This document shows positions 12,820 through 21,200 of a DNA stretch of 21,281 bases, one piece after another. Origin of the DNA: a virus. Location: positions 1 through 21,281 of the IMG/VR virus record IMGVR_UViG_3300046000_005552, one strand, 5' to 3'. Every line of letters starts with the position of its first letter. The stretch's first letter is position 1. A program made the position numbers and the translations under genes. The notes below the pieces were generated by a model that saw nothing but the letters and a program-made list of their open reading frames with translations, was not told the origin of the DNA and did no database searches.

Positions 12820-15443
12820 AGGGATTAAGTAAAGACATAGAGATAGCTGTAGATACTGTAATTGAAGGATTGGAGTATGAAACTGATATGTCCTTAATAG
12901 ACCCTGATAAGGTGAAGACCATTGTTAAGGCAAAGGTTGATTCATTTAAGTATGGTAAAGATTTAATTGTAAGGTGGCAAAATAGTAATAACGCTCCATC
13001 TGATGATGTTTTAAAGAAATATGTTAGAAGATTAGTCAAGGCTGGAGATGTTGCCTTAAAAGTCCTTAGAAACGCTTTAAGGAGTAAGATAGACTACAAT
13101 GAACTAGACCCATCTAAACATCACTTAGCAATATCTGTAAAACCATCCATTCACCAGGCTATTGTAGAAATAGATTCTTCATTAATTGAATTAAGATTAC
13201 AATTAGATGCTGACAATATAAACCTAAAGGAGAATGAATTTAAGAGGGGTTATCCTGAAAAATTTGCCTCTGGAGAGTTTCTCCCAACTAAAGATTACTA
13301 CAAGGAATGGTATGATAGTCAGAACGACGCTATTGTATTAGACCCAAGAGGAACTAAGGGGGAAATAATTAATGTTGGCGATATAAATATAATACTTCCA
13401 AAAGTACCCGATAAAAAAGAAATACTATTCTCTAAGTTAAAGAAAGAGGAACAGTATTGGAGAAGACAAGATGTGCCAAGTGGATTATCTCAAGATACAG
13501 CCGAATCTTACACAGAATATATAATAGAGGAGTTTAAGAGGAGGAGAGAAGGTGTTTGGTTTATGAATAATGGAAGCCCTGAGTATTTAACAGGTACGCA
13601 TTACTTTGCCTTACAATGGGTTAAGATGGAGGATTCAGGTTCTTATATGGACTTTAGACACGCACAGAGAGATATGTTTTACTTTACACAAGCTTGTATA
13701 GTTGATAAGAGATGTCTTGGCGAGTTGTTTGTTAAGTCAAGGAGAACAGGATATACCTATCAGATTATATGTCAGTTGCTAAATGATGCAACTTCTTGTT
13801 CTAATGCAAGATTAGGTATAACATCTAAATCTAATGATGATGCCGAGAAGGCTTTCTCTAAGCTTGTTTATGGCTTCCTTAATTTACCATTCTTCTTTAA
13901 ACCAGTTGTAAAGGGTGTTGAGGACTCTAAGAAAAAGATTGAATTTGCAAAACCATCTGATAGGACTAAAGCAAGTAAAAAAAGAAATGATACAAACACA
14001 GATGATTACTTGAATACACTTGTAGATTATTTACCTACAAAGAATGACTCTTATGATGGTCAAAAGATGTTTAGGTATTTAGGTGATGAGGCTTCAAAAT
14101 GGGCAAAGCCATCTAACTTTGAAAAGCATTGGGGTCAAATATCCCCTACCTTTGATACAGGTGGTAATATTGTTGGTAAGGCGTTTATAGGCTCTACCGT
14201 TGCAGCGATGAGGGATGGTGGAAAAGAGTACAAGGAATTGTACAAGCTATCGTTAATTAAGAAAAGAAATAAGGTTACAGAGAGAACACCATCAGGATTA
14301 TATTCTTACTTCCTACCAGCACACAAGAATATGGAGGAGTTCACAGATAAGTATGGTGTTTGCCACGAGATAGTTGAAAAAAGTGGTGGCTTTGAGAATA
14401 TTCAAGGGACTTGGAAGAAGATAGGTTCTGTGCAGTTCTTAGAGGCAAGAAGAATTAGTAAGAAGAAGGAAAGTGATATATCCTACAACGAGGAGTTAAG
14501 AGCTTTCCCTATGACAATAGATGAGGCATTTAGAGATGAGTTACTTCAATCTACTTTAAATATAGAGAAGATATTATCTCAGGTAAAGATAAATGAGGAG
14601 CACGAGATAGAACGTACTTTGGTTAAGGGTAACTTTCAATGGAGGGATGGTATTATTGATTCTGTTGTAGAGTGGCATCCTAATGAGAGGGGTAGATTCC
14701 TAATCTCTTGGATACCGCCAGAAGATATGAGGAACAAATGGGAGTGGAAGTCTTTATATGGTATAGAGAGTAAGTTCCCGATGAATGAGGATATAGGTGC
14801 TTTTGGATGCGATACATACGATATATCTTCTACTGTAGAGGGTGTTAGAAAGGATGGCTCTTATGACGAGAATACAAACAAGGCATCAAAGGGAGCATTA
14901 CACGGTTTAACGGGTTTCTCCTTATCTGAAATACCAAATAACACATTTTTCCTTGAGTATATAGCAAGACCAAAAACAGCAGAGATGTTCTTTGAAGATG
15001 TACTTATGGCTTGTGTGTTTTATTCAATGCCTATATTAGCAGAGAATAACAAACCAAGACTTTTATATCACTTTAAGAATAGGGGCTATAGAGGTTTCTC
15101 TATAACAAGGTTTGACAAGGTAGAGAATAGGTTATCCCCAACAGAGAAAGAATTGGGAGGGATGCCAAACTCATCAGAGGATGTTAGACAAATGCACGGA
15201 GCTGCGTTAGAGAGTTATATAGAGAAATACGTTGGTGTAGATGATAATGGAGAAGTATCAAGGAATATGCCCTTTATAGACACATTAAATGATTGGATGA
15301 ATTTTGATATAACCAATAGAACAAAATATGATGCCTCTATTAGTTCTGGATTAGCAATTATGGCAGTAAATAGAAGAATGTATGTTCCATCTTTTAGAGA
15401 AAAGAAAGATATTATCATAAACTTAAAGACATATAATAATTAA
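12816..15443 (+). CDS. terL: Terminase large subunit (TerL)
   Basis: This 875-residue protein is the DNA-packaging motor with ATPase and nuclease parts. An N-terminal region of about 200 residues precedes the ATPase domain. The Walker A segment is the deviant form KSRRTGYT (307-314), with the lysine at the front as in lambda gpA (KSARVGYS). Walker B is FRYLGDEASKW with Asp424-Glu425. The RNase H-like nuclease carries Asp666 in GCDTYD, a central acidic stretch near AEMFFEDVL, and Asp839 in YDASISSGLAIMA. It is longer than most TerL proteins (450-700), mainly through the N-terminal extension. It overlaps the GroES-like gene (ATGA) and ends 2 nt before the portal gene. No separate small-terminase gene is recognised nearby. 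Confidence 0.88.
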   Translation: MKGLSKDIEIAVDTVIEGLEYETDMSLIDPDKVKTIVKAKVDSFKYGKDLIVRWQNSNNAPSDDVLKKYVRRLVKAGDVALKVLRNALRSKIDYNELDPSKHHLAISVKPSIHQAIVEIDSSLIELRLQLDADNINLKENEFKRGYPEKFASGEFLPTKDYYKEWYDSQNDAIVLDPRGTKGEIINVGDINIILPKVPDKKEILFSKLKKEEQYWRRQDVPSGLSQDTAESYTEYIIEEFKRRREGVWFMNNGSPEYLTGTHYFALQWVKMEDSGSYMDFRHAQRDMFYFTQACIVDKRCLGELFVKSRRTGYTYQIICQLLNDATSCSNARLGITSKSNDDAEKAFSKLVYGFLNLPFFFKPVVKGVEDSKKKIEFAKPSDRTKASKKRNDTNTDDYLNTLVDYLPTKNDSYDGQKMFRYLGDEASKWAKPSNFEKHWGQISPTFDTGGNIVGKAFIGSTVAAMRDGGKEYKELYKLSLIKKRNKVTERTPSGLYSYFLPAHKNMEEFTDKYGVCHEIVEKSGGFENIQGTWKKIGSVQFLEARRISKKKESDISYNEELRAFPMTIDEAFRDELLQSTLNIEKILSQVKINEEHEIERTLVKGNFQWRDGIIDSVVEWHPNERGRFLISWIPPEDMRNKWEWKSLYGIESKFPMNEDIGAFGCDTYDISSTVEGVRKDGSYDENTNKASKGALHGLTGFSLSEIPNNTFFLEYIARPKTAEMFFEDVLMACVFYSMPILAENNKPRLLYHFKNRGYRGFSITRFDKVENRLSPTEKELGGMPNSSEDVRQMHGAALESYIEKYVGVDDNGEVSRNMPFIDTLNDWMNFDITNRTKYDASISSGLAIMAVNRRMYVPSFREKKDIIINLKTYNN

Positions 15444-15445
15444 TT

Positions 15446-17881
15446 ATGAAGAAAAAAACAGGAGTTTCAATAACCTACAGAAGTTTTCCAAGTCAAAATG
15501 TTGAATTTGAGGTTCAAAAAACAACAGACTTTGGGTTACAAGTGGCTGAAGCAATACAATACGAATGGTTTTCAAGGAACGGACAATCTTGTAGATACTT
15601 TGAGCAGAGAGATGAGTTTCATAATAGAAGAATGTATGCCAATGGTATACAGAGCTTAAAGAGATACAAGGAGAAGTTTGCTATTAATGGAGATATGTCT
15701 TATTTAAACCTTGATTGGAAAATAATTCCAGTAATACCAAAGTATGTAGATATCCTATCTAATGGTATGTCTCAAAGAGAATTTAACGTAAAGGCAATAG
15801 CGGTTGACCCAACATCTATAAAACAAAAGGCAGATAAGAAGAGAGCTATAGAGAGGGATATGATTGGGAAAGATATGGCTATTAAGATTAAGCAAGACTT
15901 AGGTATTGACGTTACATCTGTCCCACTTGATAAGATACCAGAGAGCAAGGAAGAATTAGATATTCAAATGGAGTTAGAGTACAAGCCACCAATTGAGATG
16001 GCTGAAGAAATAGCTATTGAGTATGTACTAAAGGAAAACAATTATGATGAGGTCTTAAGGAAGAAAATAGAGAGGGATATTGTAGAGGTAGGTATTGGTG
16101 CTGCCAAACATAGGTTTATACCTGGAGAAGGAATTAAAATAGAGCACGTTAACCCTGCAAACCTAATATGGTCATACACAGAAGACCCTTACTTTCAGGA
16201 TTGTTTCTACTTTGGTGAATACAGAAACACCAACTTATCAGAGGTTTACAAAGAGAATGCTTGGTTAGATGTAAATCAAAAAGAGATACTTCAAGGTATA
16301 TCAAGCTCGTGGAATAACTATTATGAGTTAAATTATGATAGTCAAAACACAGACGTATTAGATGGTAAGATTGGGCTACTATACTTTAACTACAAGACAG
16401 CAAGAGAAAAGATTTGGAAGAAAAAGAAAAAGACCAAAGGTGGTATAAAGGTAATTGAGAAGAGCCAAGACTTTGTATTCAAGGGAACTGGCGATGCTGA
16501 TTTTGAGAAACTAACTAAGATAGAGGAAGTTTGGTTTGAGGGGATATTGGTATTAGGGACTAACATACTACTTAAATGGGAGTTAAATAAAAATATGGTT
16601 AAGAAGAACTCTAATTTAAACAAGGTACTCCCTAATTATATTGTTGCAGCACCAAAGTTATACAAGGGTTATATAGACTCAACCGTGTCAAGGATGATAC
16701 CATTTGCAGATGACATTCAGATGTCTTGGTTAAAGTTACAACAGATAAAACAAAGGGTTGTGCCTGATGGTCAATACATAGATGTAGATGGTATTGTAGG
16801 TATTAACTTAGGTAACGGTAATAAATACACAATCGAGGATGCTTTAAATATGTACTTCCAAACGGGTACTGTTATTGGTAGGAGTCAAAATGTAGGCGGA
16901 GAATTTAACAATGCAAAAGTACCTATCCAAGAAATTAGACATTCATCTGGACAAGATAAGATTTCCTCACTATGGAACTCAATTCAAATATCAATGGATA
17001 TGATTGCCTCTGTAACAGGAATTAATCAAGCTATTGATGCAAGTAATCCAGACAAGAATAGCTTAGTTGGTATTCAAAAAATGGCAGCTTATAGTTCTAA
17101 TGTAGCCACAAGACACATCTTAGAGGCAAGTATGTTTATAACAAGAGAGTTGGCTAAGTGTATTGCTGTTAGAATTTCTGATGTCCTTGAATTTTCTGAG
17201 ATGAGGGATGAGCTTATAAATAAGATTTCATCATCTAACGTAGACGTATTGAGAAATATGAAAGACTCTTACCTTAGTGACTTTGCAATTAATATAGAAT
17301 TAATACCAGACGAAGAGGAAAGAGCTAAATTAGAGGCTGATATTTCATTAGAGATACAACAAGGTAATCTTGGCATTGAAGATAAGTATGCAATACTTGG
17401 CATTAAGAATATAAAGCTTGCATCTAAGTACCTCTCTGTTAAGAAAGAGAAGAGAATGAAGCAACGCCAAGAGCAAAAAATGCAAGAGATACAAGCTCAG
17501 ACTCAATCAAATATACAATCGGCACAAGCATCTTCTGAATCTAAGGCTCAGTTAATTCAATTAGAGGGACAATCTAAATCAATGGTTGAACAAGCAAGGG
17601 TTCAAGGCGAGATAGAGAAAATGAAGATGGAGGTTGAGATGAAGCTTATGTTAATGCAAAAGGAATTTGAATACCAAATGCAATTGAAGGGTATTGAGGT
17701 TGAGGGTATGAAGAGCAAGGAAAATATGAAGGAGGATAGAAAAGATGAGAGAACAAAGTTACAAGCCACACAACAGTCAAAGATGATAGAGCAACGTAAA
17801 AAAGATTTACCTGCAATGACATTTGAATCGAATGAAGATAGTTTAGATGGGTTCTCCCTTTCAGAATTTGAACCACGATAA
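15446..17881 (+). CDS. Portal protein
   Basis: The 811-residue product has the portal layout. An N-terminal wing region (about 1-240) includes YFEQRDEFHNRRMYANGIQS and a DWKIIPVIPKYVDIL stretch. A core follows with VEVGIGAAKHRF and VNPANLIWSYTEDPYFQDC. The clip/stem/crown region holds MDMIASVTGINQAIDASNPD (about 514-533) and the long helix KNSLVGIQKMAAYSSNVATR. The C-terminus (about 670-785) is a Gln/Glu/Lys-rich coiled coil with many EQ/KM heptads, as in the barrel of large portals. It should form the dodecameric ring at the capsid vertex through which TerL pumps DNA. Position right after TerL and before scaffold and capsid genes supports this. It is large compared with typical 450-600-residue portals. 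Confidence 0.85.
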   Translation: MKKKTGVSITYRSFPSQNVEFEVQKTTDFGLQVAEAIQYEWFSRNGQSCRYFEQRDEFHNRRMYANGIQSLKRYKEKFAINGDMSYLNLDWKIIPVIPKYVDILSNGMSQREFNVKAIAVDPTSIKQKADKKRAIERDMIGKDMAIKIKQDLGIDVTSVPLDKIPESKEELDIQMELEYKPPIEMAEEIAIEYVLKENNYDEVLRKKIERDIVEVGIGAAKHRFIPGEGIKIEHVNPANLIWSYTEDPYFQDCFYFGEYRNTNLSEVYKENAWLDVNQKEILQGISSSWNNYYELNYDSQNTDVLDGKIGLLYFNYKTAREKIWKKKKKTKGGIKVIEKSQDFVFKGTGDADFEKLTKIEEVWFEGILVLGTNILLKWELNKNMVKKNSNLNKVLPNYIVAAPKLYKGYIDSTVSRMIPFADDIQMSWLKLQQIKQRVVPDGQYIDVDGIVGINLGNGNKYTIEDALNMYFQTGTVIGRSQNVGGEFNNAKVPIQEIRHSSGQDKISSLWNSIQISMDMIASVTGINQAIDASNPDKNSLVGIQKMAAYSSNVATRHILEASMFITRELAKCIAVRISDVLEFSEMRDELINKISSSNVDVLRNMKDSYLSDFAINIELIPDEEERAKLEADISLEIQQGNLGIEDKYAILGIKNIKLASKYLSVKKEKRMKQRQEQKMQEIQAQTQSNIQSAQASSESKAQLIQLEGQSKSMVEQARVQGEIEKMKMEVEMKLMLMQKEFEYQMQLKGIEVEGMKSKENMKEDRKDERTKLQATQQSKMIEQRKKDLPAMTFESNEDSLDGFSLSEFEPR

Positions 17882-17900
17882 ATAGTCTGTTAATATTTTG

Positions 17901-17909
17901 TAATTTTGC
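17901..17909 (+). promoter_or_regulatory. Promoter -7 box for scaffold and capsid genes
   Basis: TAATTTTGC matches the -7 consensus, 27 nt before the ATG at 17937, in the 55-nt gap after the portal gene. A separate promoter for scaffold and capsid would allow their much higher expression. No -33 TTTG is found at the usual spacing. Confidence 0.6.
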
Positions 17910-17936
17910 ATAAAATTTAATCAAATCAAATAGTAT

Positions 17937-18932
17937 ATGTTTAAAATGAAATTAGAGGGGTCTGAGGACCTCCAAGTTCAGGATAATGAAGTGTTCAGTA
18001 ACAATGAACAAGAGACTGTAGTGAACGAAGATGCAGTTGATTCGGTTGTAGAGGTAGAGGAAAATGTTCTTAAATTTAATAATGAAGATGAGGTTTTAGA
18101 ATTTATCAAGTCTAAGGAAGATTTGTACTCTAAGGTATCACATAAATCTAATGATAGGGATGACCTGCCAGAAGACGTAAGTAAATACTTAGAGTTTAAG
18201 AAGGAGACAGGTAGAGGATATGAAGACTTCATTAATTACCAAAAGGACTACTCACAAGTTGATAAGGACACATTGGTTAAGATGTATATAAAGGAAAACA
18301 ACCCTGAGTATGACGACTTAGATATTAACGAAGAATTTGCAGAGGCATTTTCTTACGATGAAGATTATGATGACGAGAGAACAGTCAATAAAAAAACTCG
18401 TGCTCTAAAGAAGAGTCATAAAGAAGCTTTAGATTACTTTGAATCTCAAAAGGAAAAATGGAGCGTGCCATTAGGGTCTAATGAAAACGCAATACCAAAG
18501 GAGTATAAGGATGCTAAAGATGCTTTAGATAACTTTAAGACAGAGCAAGATGCTAACCAAGAAAAGTCAAATTATTTCTTGAATAAGACAGATGAATTGT
18601 TTTCAGATAATTTCAAAGGTTTTGAATTTAAAATTGGAGATGAGGTAATTGTCCAAAAACCAAGCAATGTAGAGACTGTAAGGGAAGCTCAAAAAGATGT
18701 CTCGAACTTTTTTAGTAAGTTCATAGACGAAAAAGGTCTTATTAAGGATGCTGAGGGATACCACAAGGCGTTATATGTAGCTATGAATTACGACACAATC
18801 TTAAAGGATGTGTATGACACAGCAGTAGCAAGGGCTATTGAGAATGAGGTAAGGAATAGCAAGAACATAGATATGTCACCAAGAAGAACTCAGGAGTCTA
18901 TTAAGACAGGAATGAAGTTTAAAATAGTATAA
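17937..18932 (+). CDS. Probable scaffolding protein
   Basis: This 331-residue protein lies between portal and capsid genes, the usual place of the scaffold. It is very acidic in the first 150 residues (NEQETVVNEDAVDSVVEVEE; SYDEDYDDER) and mostly helical, with a basic C-terminus that contains a run ending DMSPRRTQESIKTGMKFKIV. Acidic helical body and basic C-terminal capsid-binding tail are known scaffold traits. Residues about 240-290 (VREAQKDVSNFFSKFIDEKG; GYHKALYVAMNYD) resemble scaffold proteins I associate with Bacteroidota phages. No protease triad is recognised, so a fused protease is not supported. ATG at 17937 is used; ATG at 17946 (three codons later) is an equally good start. Confidence 0.7.
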   Translation: MFKMKLEGSEDLQVQDNEVFSNNEQETVVNEDAVDSVVEVEENVLKFNNEDEVLEFIKSKEDLYSKVSHKSNDRDDLPEDVSKYLEFKKETGRGYEDFINYQKDYSQVDKDTLVKMYIKENNPEYDDLDINEEFAEAFSYDEDYDDERTVNKKTRALKKSHKEALDYFESQKEKWSVPLGSNENAIPKEYKDAKDALDNFKTEQDANQEKSNYFLNKTDELFSDNFKGFEFKIGDEVIVQKPSNVETVREAQKDVSNFFSKFIDEKGLIKDAEGYHKALYVAMNYDTILKDVYDTAVARAIENEVRNSKNIDMSPRRTQESIKTGMKFKIV

Positions 18933-18954
18933 AAATTTAAAAAAAAATAACAAA

Positions 18955-20301
18955 ATGGCATTATTGACAACTCCAGGAGTACAATTAACTCCTACTGCTA
19001 CCAAAGAGATTTTGGCTAGCAATTACTTAGAAGCATCTGATTTTGACTTTACAAATCAGTATTTACCAGAATTGTACGAGAAAGAATTTGCTCGTTACGG
19101 TAATCAATCCTTAAAGGGATTTTTAGAGCGTTTTGGACAGGAAATCCCAATTCAATCTGACTTAATTAAATGGTCTGAAGAAGGTCGTTTACGCCCAGTT
19201 GGCACAGGAATTTCTCGTTCATCTAACGTGTTTACATTGGTTGCTCATCCTTTCCGTAAGAATGACACTGTAATTATCGTTGGTACTACAGGTACTGAGA
19301 AAAAAGGTATTGTTTCTGCTGTTACAGCTGACACATTTACAGTTCTTCCTGTTGAGGCTGCTGGATGGCCTGCATCTAACTTCGCTGCTGACCTTAAAGC
19401 ATTTACTTACTCTAATGAGTACAGAAAAGGAACTACAGGTAGAGAAGAGTCTTTAGAGGCACAACCAGACATCTTTGAGAACAAACCAATCATCATCAAA
19501 GAATTAGATGAGGTTAATGGTTCTGATATGACTCAAGTTGGTTGGATTGAAGTTGAAGGAGATAATGGTGCAGGTTACTTATGGTACTTGAAATCAAGAG
19601 CACAATCTCGTCAAAGATTTGATGACTATATCGAGATGGGTATGGTAGAGGGTGTTTCTTATGAGTCTGGCTCAGGTGCTGCAACTGCTGGATTTACAGG
19701 TACAGAAGGTTTCTTCGAGGCTATTGAGCAAGGGAATATCTTCTCAGGTGTAATTACATCTTTAGCTGATGTTGATGAGATTTTAGCTCGTTTGAATCGT
19801 CAAGGTGCTATCTCTGAGTACATTATGTTGAATGACTTTGAGCAAGACAGAGCTTTAGATTATCTATTGGCTTCTCAAAACTCTTACGGTGTTGGTGGTA
19901 CTTCTTATGGTGCTTTCAATAACAGTGAGGATATGGCTGTAAACTTAGGCTTTACAGGATTTAAAGTTGCTGGTTTTGAAATCTACAAATCTCAATGGAA
20001 ATATTTAGATGACCCAACTGCAAGAGGTTTATTCGAAGGAAACCAAGCTATCAACGGTGTTATGTGTCCTTCTGGAACAAAGACTGTTCGTGATGAGGTT
20101 TTAGGTGCTAACGCTACATTACCTTTCTTACACGTTAAATATCGTAAATCTGCTTCGGAAGATAGACGTTATAAAGTATGGATGACAGGTTCTGCTGGTG
20201 GTGCTAGTAACTCTAGTTTAGATGCTAATCAAATGCATATGTTAACTGAGAGAGCATTATGTACAATGGGTAGAAACAATTTCGTCTTAATTCGCGGTTA
20301 A
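18955..20301 (+). CDS. Major capsid protein
   Basis: The 448-residue protein is the likely HK97-fold shell subunit. The N-terminal arm-like segment (MALLTTPGVQLTPTATKEIL) is followed by the helical FTNQYLPELYEKEFARYGNQ. The C-terminal half holds a run INGVMCPSGTKTVRDEVLG, LPFLHVKYRKSASEDRRYKV and TERALCTMGRNNFVLIRG, a pattern I recognise from capsid proteins of Bacteroidota and uncultivated marine phages. Arginine codon use differs sharply from its neighbours: 13 of 22 are CGT/CGC, while TerL and portal use almost only AGA/AGG, consistent with very high expression. It follows the scaffold gene by 22 nt and is followed directly by a strong terminator, as expected for the most expressed gene. 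Confidence 0.85.
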   Translation: MALLTTPGVQLTPTATKEILASNYLEASDFDFTNQYLPELYEKEFARYGNQSLKGFLERFGQEIPIQSDLIKWSEEGRLRPVGTGISRSSNVFTLVAHPFRKNDTVIIVGTTGTEKKGIVSAVTADTFTVLPVEAAGWPASNFAADLKAFTYSNEYRKGTTGREESLEAQPDIFENKPIIIKELDEVNGSDMTQVGWIEVEGDNGAGYLWYLKSRAQSRQRFDDYIEMGMVEGVSYESGSGAATAGFTGTEGFFEAIEQGNIFSGVITSLADVDEILARLNRQGAISEYIMLNDFEQDRALDYLLASQNSYGVGGTSYGAFNNSEDMAVNLGFTGFKVAGFEIYKSQWKYLDDPTARGLFEGNQAINGVMCPSGTKTVRDEVLGANATLPFLHVKYRKSASEDRRYKVWMTGSAGGASNSSLDANQMHMLTERALCTMGRNNFVLIRG

Positions 20302-20332
20302 TAATTAGCTGTTAATCAGCAACTTAAAACAT

Positions 20333-20361
20333 AAAGAGAGGCTAAACACCTCTCTTTTTTT
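20333..20361 (+). terminator. Intrinsic terminator after the capsid gene
   Basis: A perfect 9-bp stem AAAGAGAGG (20333-20341) / CCTCTCTTT (20349-20357) with a 7-nt loop runs straight into a T-tract ending at 20361. It lies about 30 nt after the capsid stop and touches the end of the converging HNH gene. The minus-strand side has a weaker T-rich tail, so partial bidirectional action is possible. Confidence 0.85.
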
Positions 20362-21079
20362 ATTTAATACTACTTCCTTTTTTTAAATTATCCTGCCACC
20401 ACAAAGGCTGTATATTTGTATAGTGACAAAGACCTTCTAATTCTTCTTTATTTTTTGCACTACATAATGGTATTATATGGTCTAAATGCCATCCCTTTAA
20501 TCCTCTATTTTCCCAAGTCATACCTTCAGTAAATTTAGACTCTAAATATTCTTTAAATTTCTGAGGAGTACATCCTATTAAATCAGAAGTTTTTGTAGGT
20601 TTTTCAAAACCTTTTAATTTGAACGCTGTTTTTGTTCTTGTCCTATATACTTTTATTAATCTATATAGTTCATCTTCTTTGCTTCTTTTTTTTTCGTAAT
20701 TATTATTAATTTTACTTATGCTTTCTTTATTGTTTTTATAATACTCTTTATTTTTAACAGATAGCTTTTCTTTATTTTCAACCCAATATTTTTTATTTCT
20801 TTCTATACATTCTTCTCTTTTAAAATCCCATCTATCTCTATTGTATTTTTCTTGCTTATCTTTATTATCTATTCTCCATTCTTTTAAGTATTGGTTTATT
20901 TCATCTCTTTTTTCTACTCTTCTTTTCATACTTCTTTCTTTTTGTATTTCAGGATTAGCTCGATAAGACTCTTTTCTTTTAGCTTTACTACAATCCTTGC
21001 ATTCAGCTCTTCCAGAATAAAATAATTCTATATTTTTTTCTTCAGAACACTTAGTACATTTTTTTTTAATTTCATTCAT
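20360..21079 (-). CDS. HNH endonuclease with N-terminal zinc finger, free-standing homing type
   Basis: The 239-residue product has an N-terminal zinc-ribbon pattern (Cys8-x2-Cys11 ... Cys27-x2-Cys30). A long, highly basic, Lys/Glu/Asn-rich helical region follows (about 35-140). The C-terminal HNH motif includes WHLDHIIPL (Asp200-His201), TNIQPLWW (Asn222) and the closing Asn231-Lys233. Such enzymes nick or cut DNA at specific sites; free-standing copies between phage virion genes usually spread as homing elements. It lies on the strand opposite to the capsid region, with its own promoter box, between the capsid gene and the next virion gene. It reads as an insertion in the structural operon. 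A packaging-linked HNH nuclease is an alternative, less likely given the reversed direction. Confidence 0.88.
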   Translation of the reverse strand: MNEIKKKCTKCSEEKNIELFYSGRAECKDCSKAKRKESYRANPEIQKERSMKRRVEKRDEINQYLKEWRIDNKDKQEKYNRDRWDFKREECIERNKKYWVENKEKLSVKNKEYYKNNKESISKINNNYEKKRSKEDELYRLIKVYRTRTKTAFKLKGFEKPTKTSDLIGCTPQKFKEYLESKFTEGMTWENRGLKGWHLDHIIPLCSAKNKEELEGLCHYTNIQPLWWQDNLKKGSSIK

Positions 21080-21096
21080 ATCTGTTATATTTTTTA

Positions 21097-21104
21097 CAAA
21101 GATA
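21097..21104 (-). promoter_or_regulatory. Promoter -7 box for the HNH gene
   Basis: The minus strand reads TATCTTTG followed by T, matching TAnnTTTG, 17 nt upstream of the HNH start codon. It makes the HNH gene an independent transcription unit. Confidence 0.5.
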
Positions 21105-21165
21105 GTAATAATTTCGTTATGATTATAAATAATTATTAATGATTTTTTACGTTCCTTTTTTTTTG

Positions 21166-21174
21166 TATCTTTGC
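21166..21174 (+). promoter_or_regulatory. Promoter -7 box for the gene at 21201
   Basis: TATCTTTGC, identical to the box at 1332-1340, lies 26 nt before the ATG at 21201. It restarts plus-strand transcription after the capsid terminator and the HNH gene. Confidence 0.6.
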
Positions 21175-21200
21175 AAAATATAATTTAATTTAATTCAAGT

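Noticed and set aside
17937-18932. Head maturation protease fused to the scaffold
   Set aside because: No Ser/His or Asp/His protease signature can be seen; composition and position fit a scaffold alone.
21106-21138. Inverted repeat TAATAATT / AATTATTA between the HNH gene and the 21201 gene
   Set aside because: It is eight AT-only bases with a 17-nt spacer in very AT-rich DNA, which is expected by chance.
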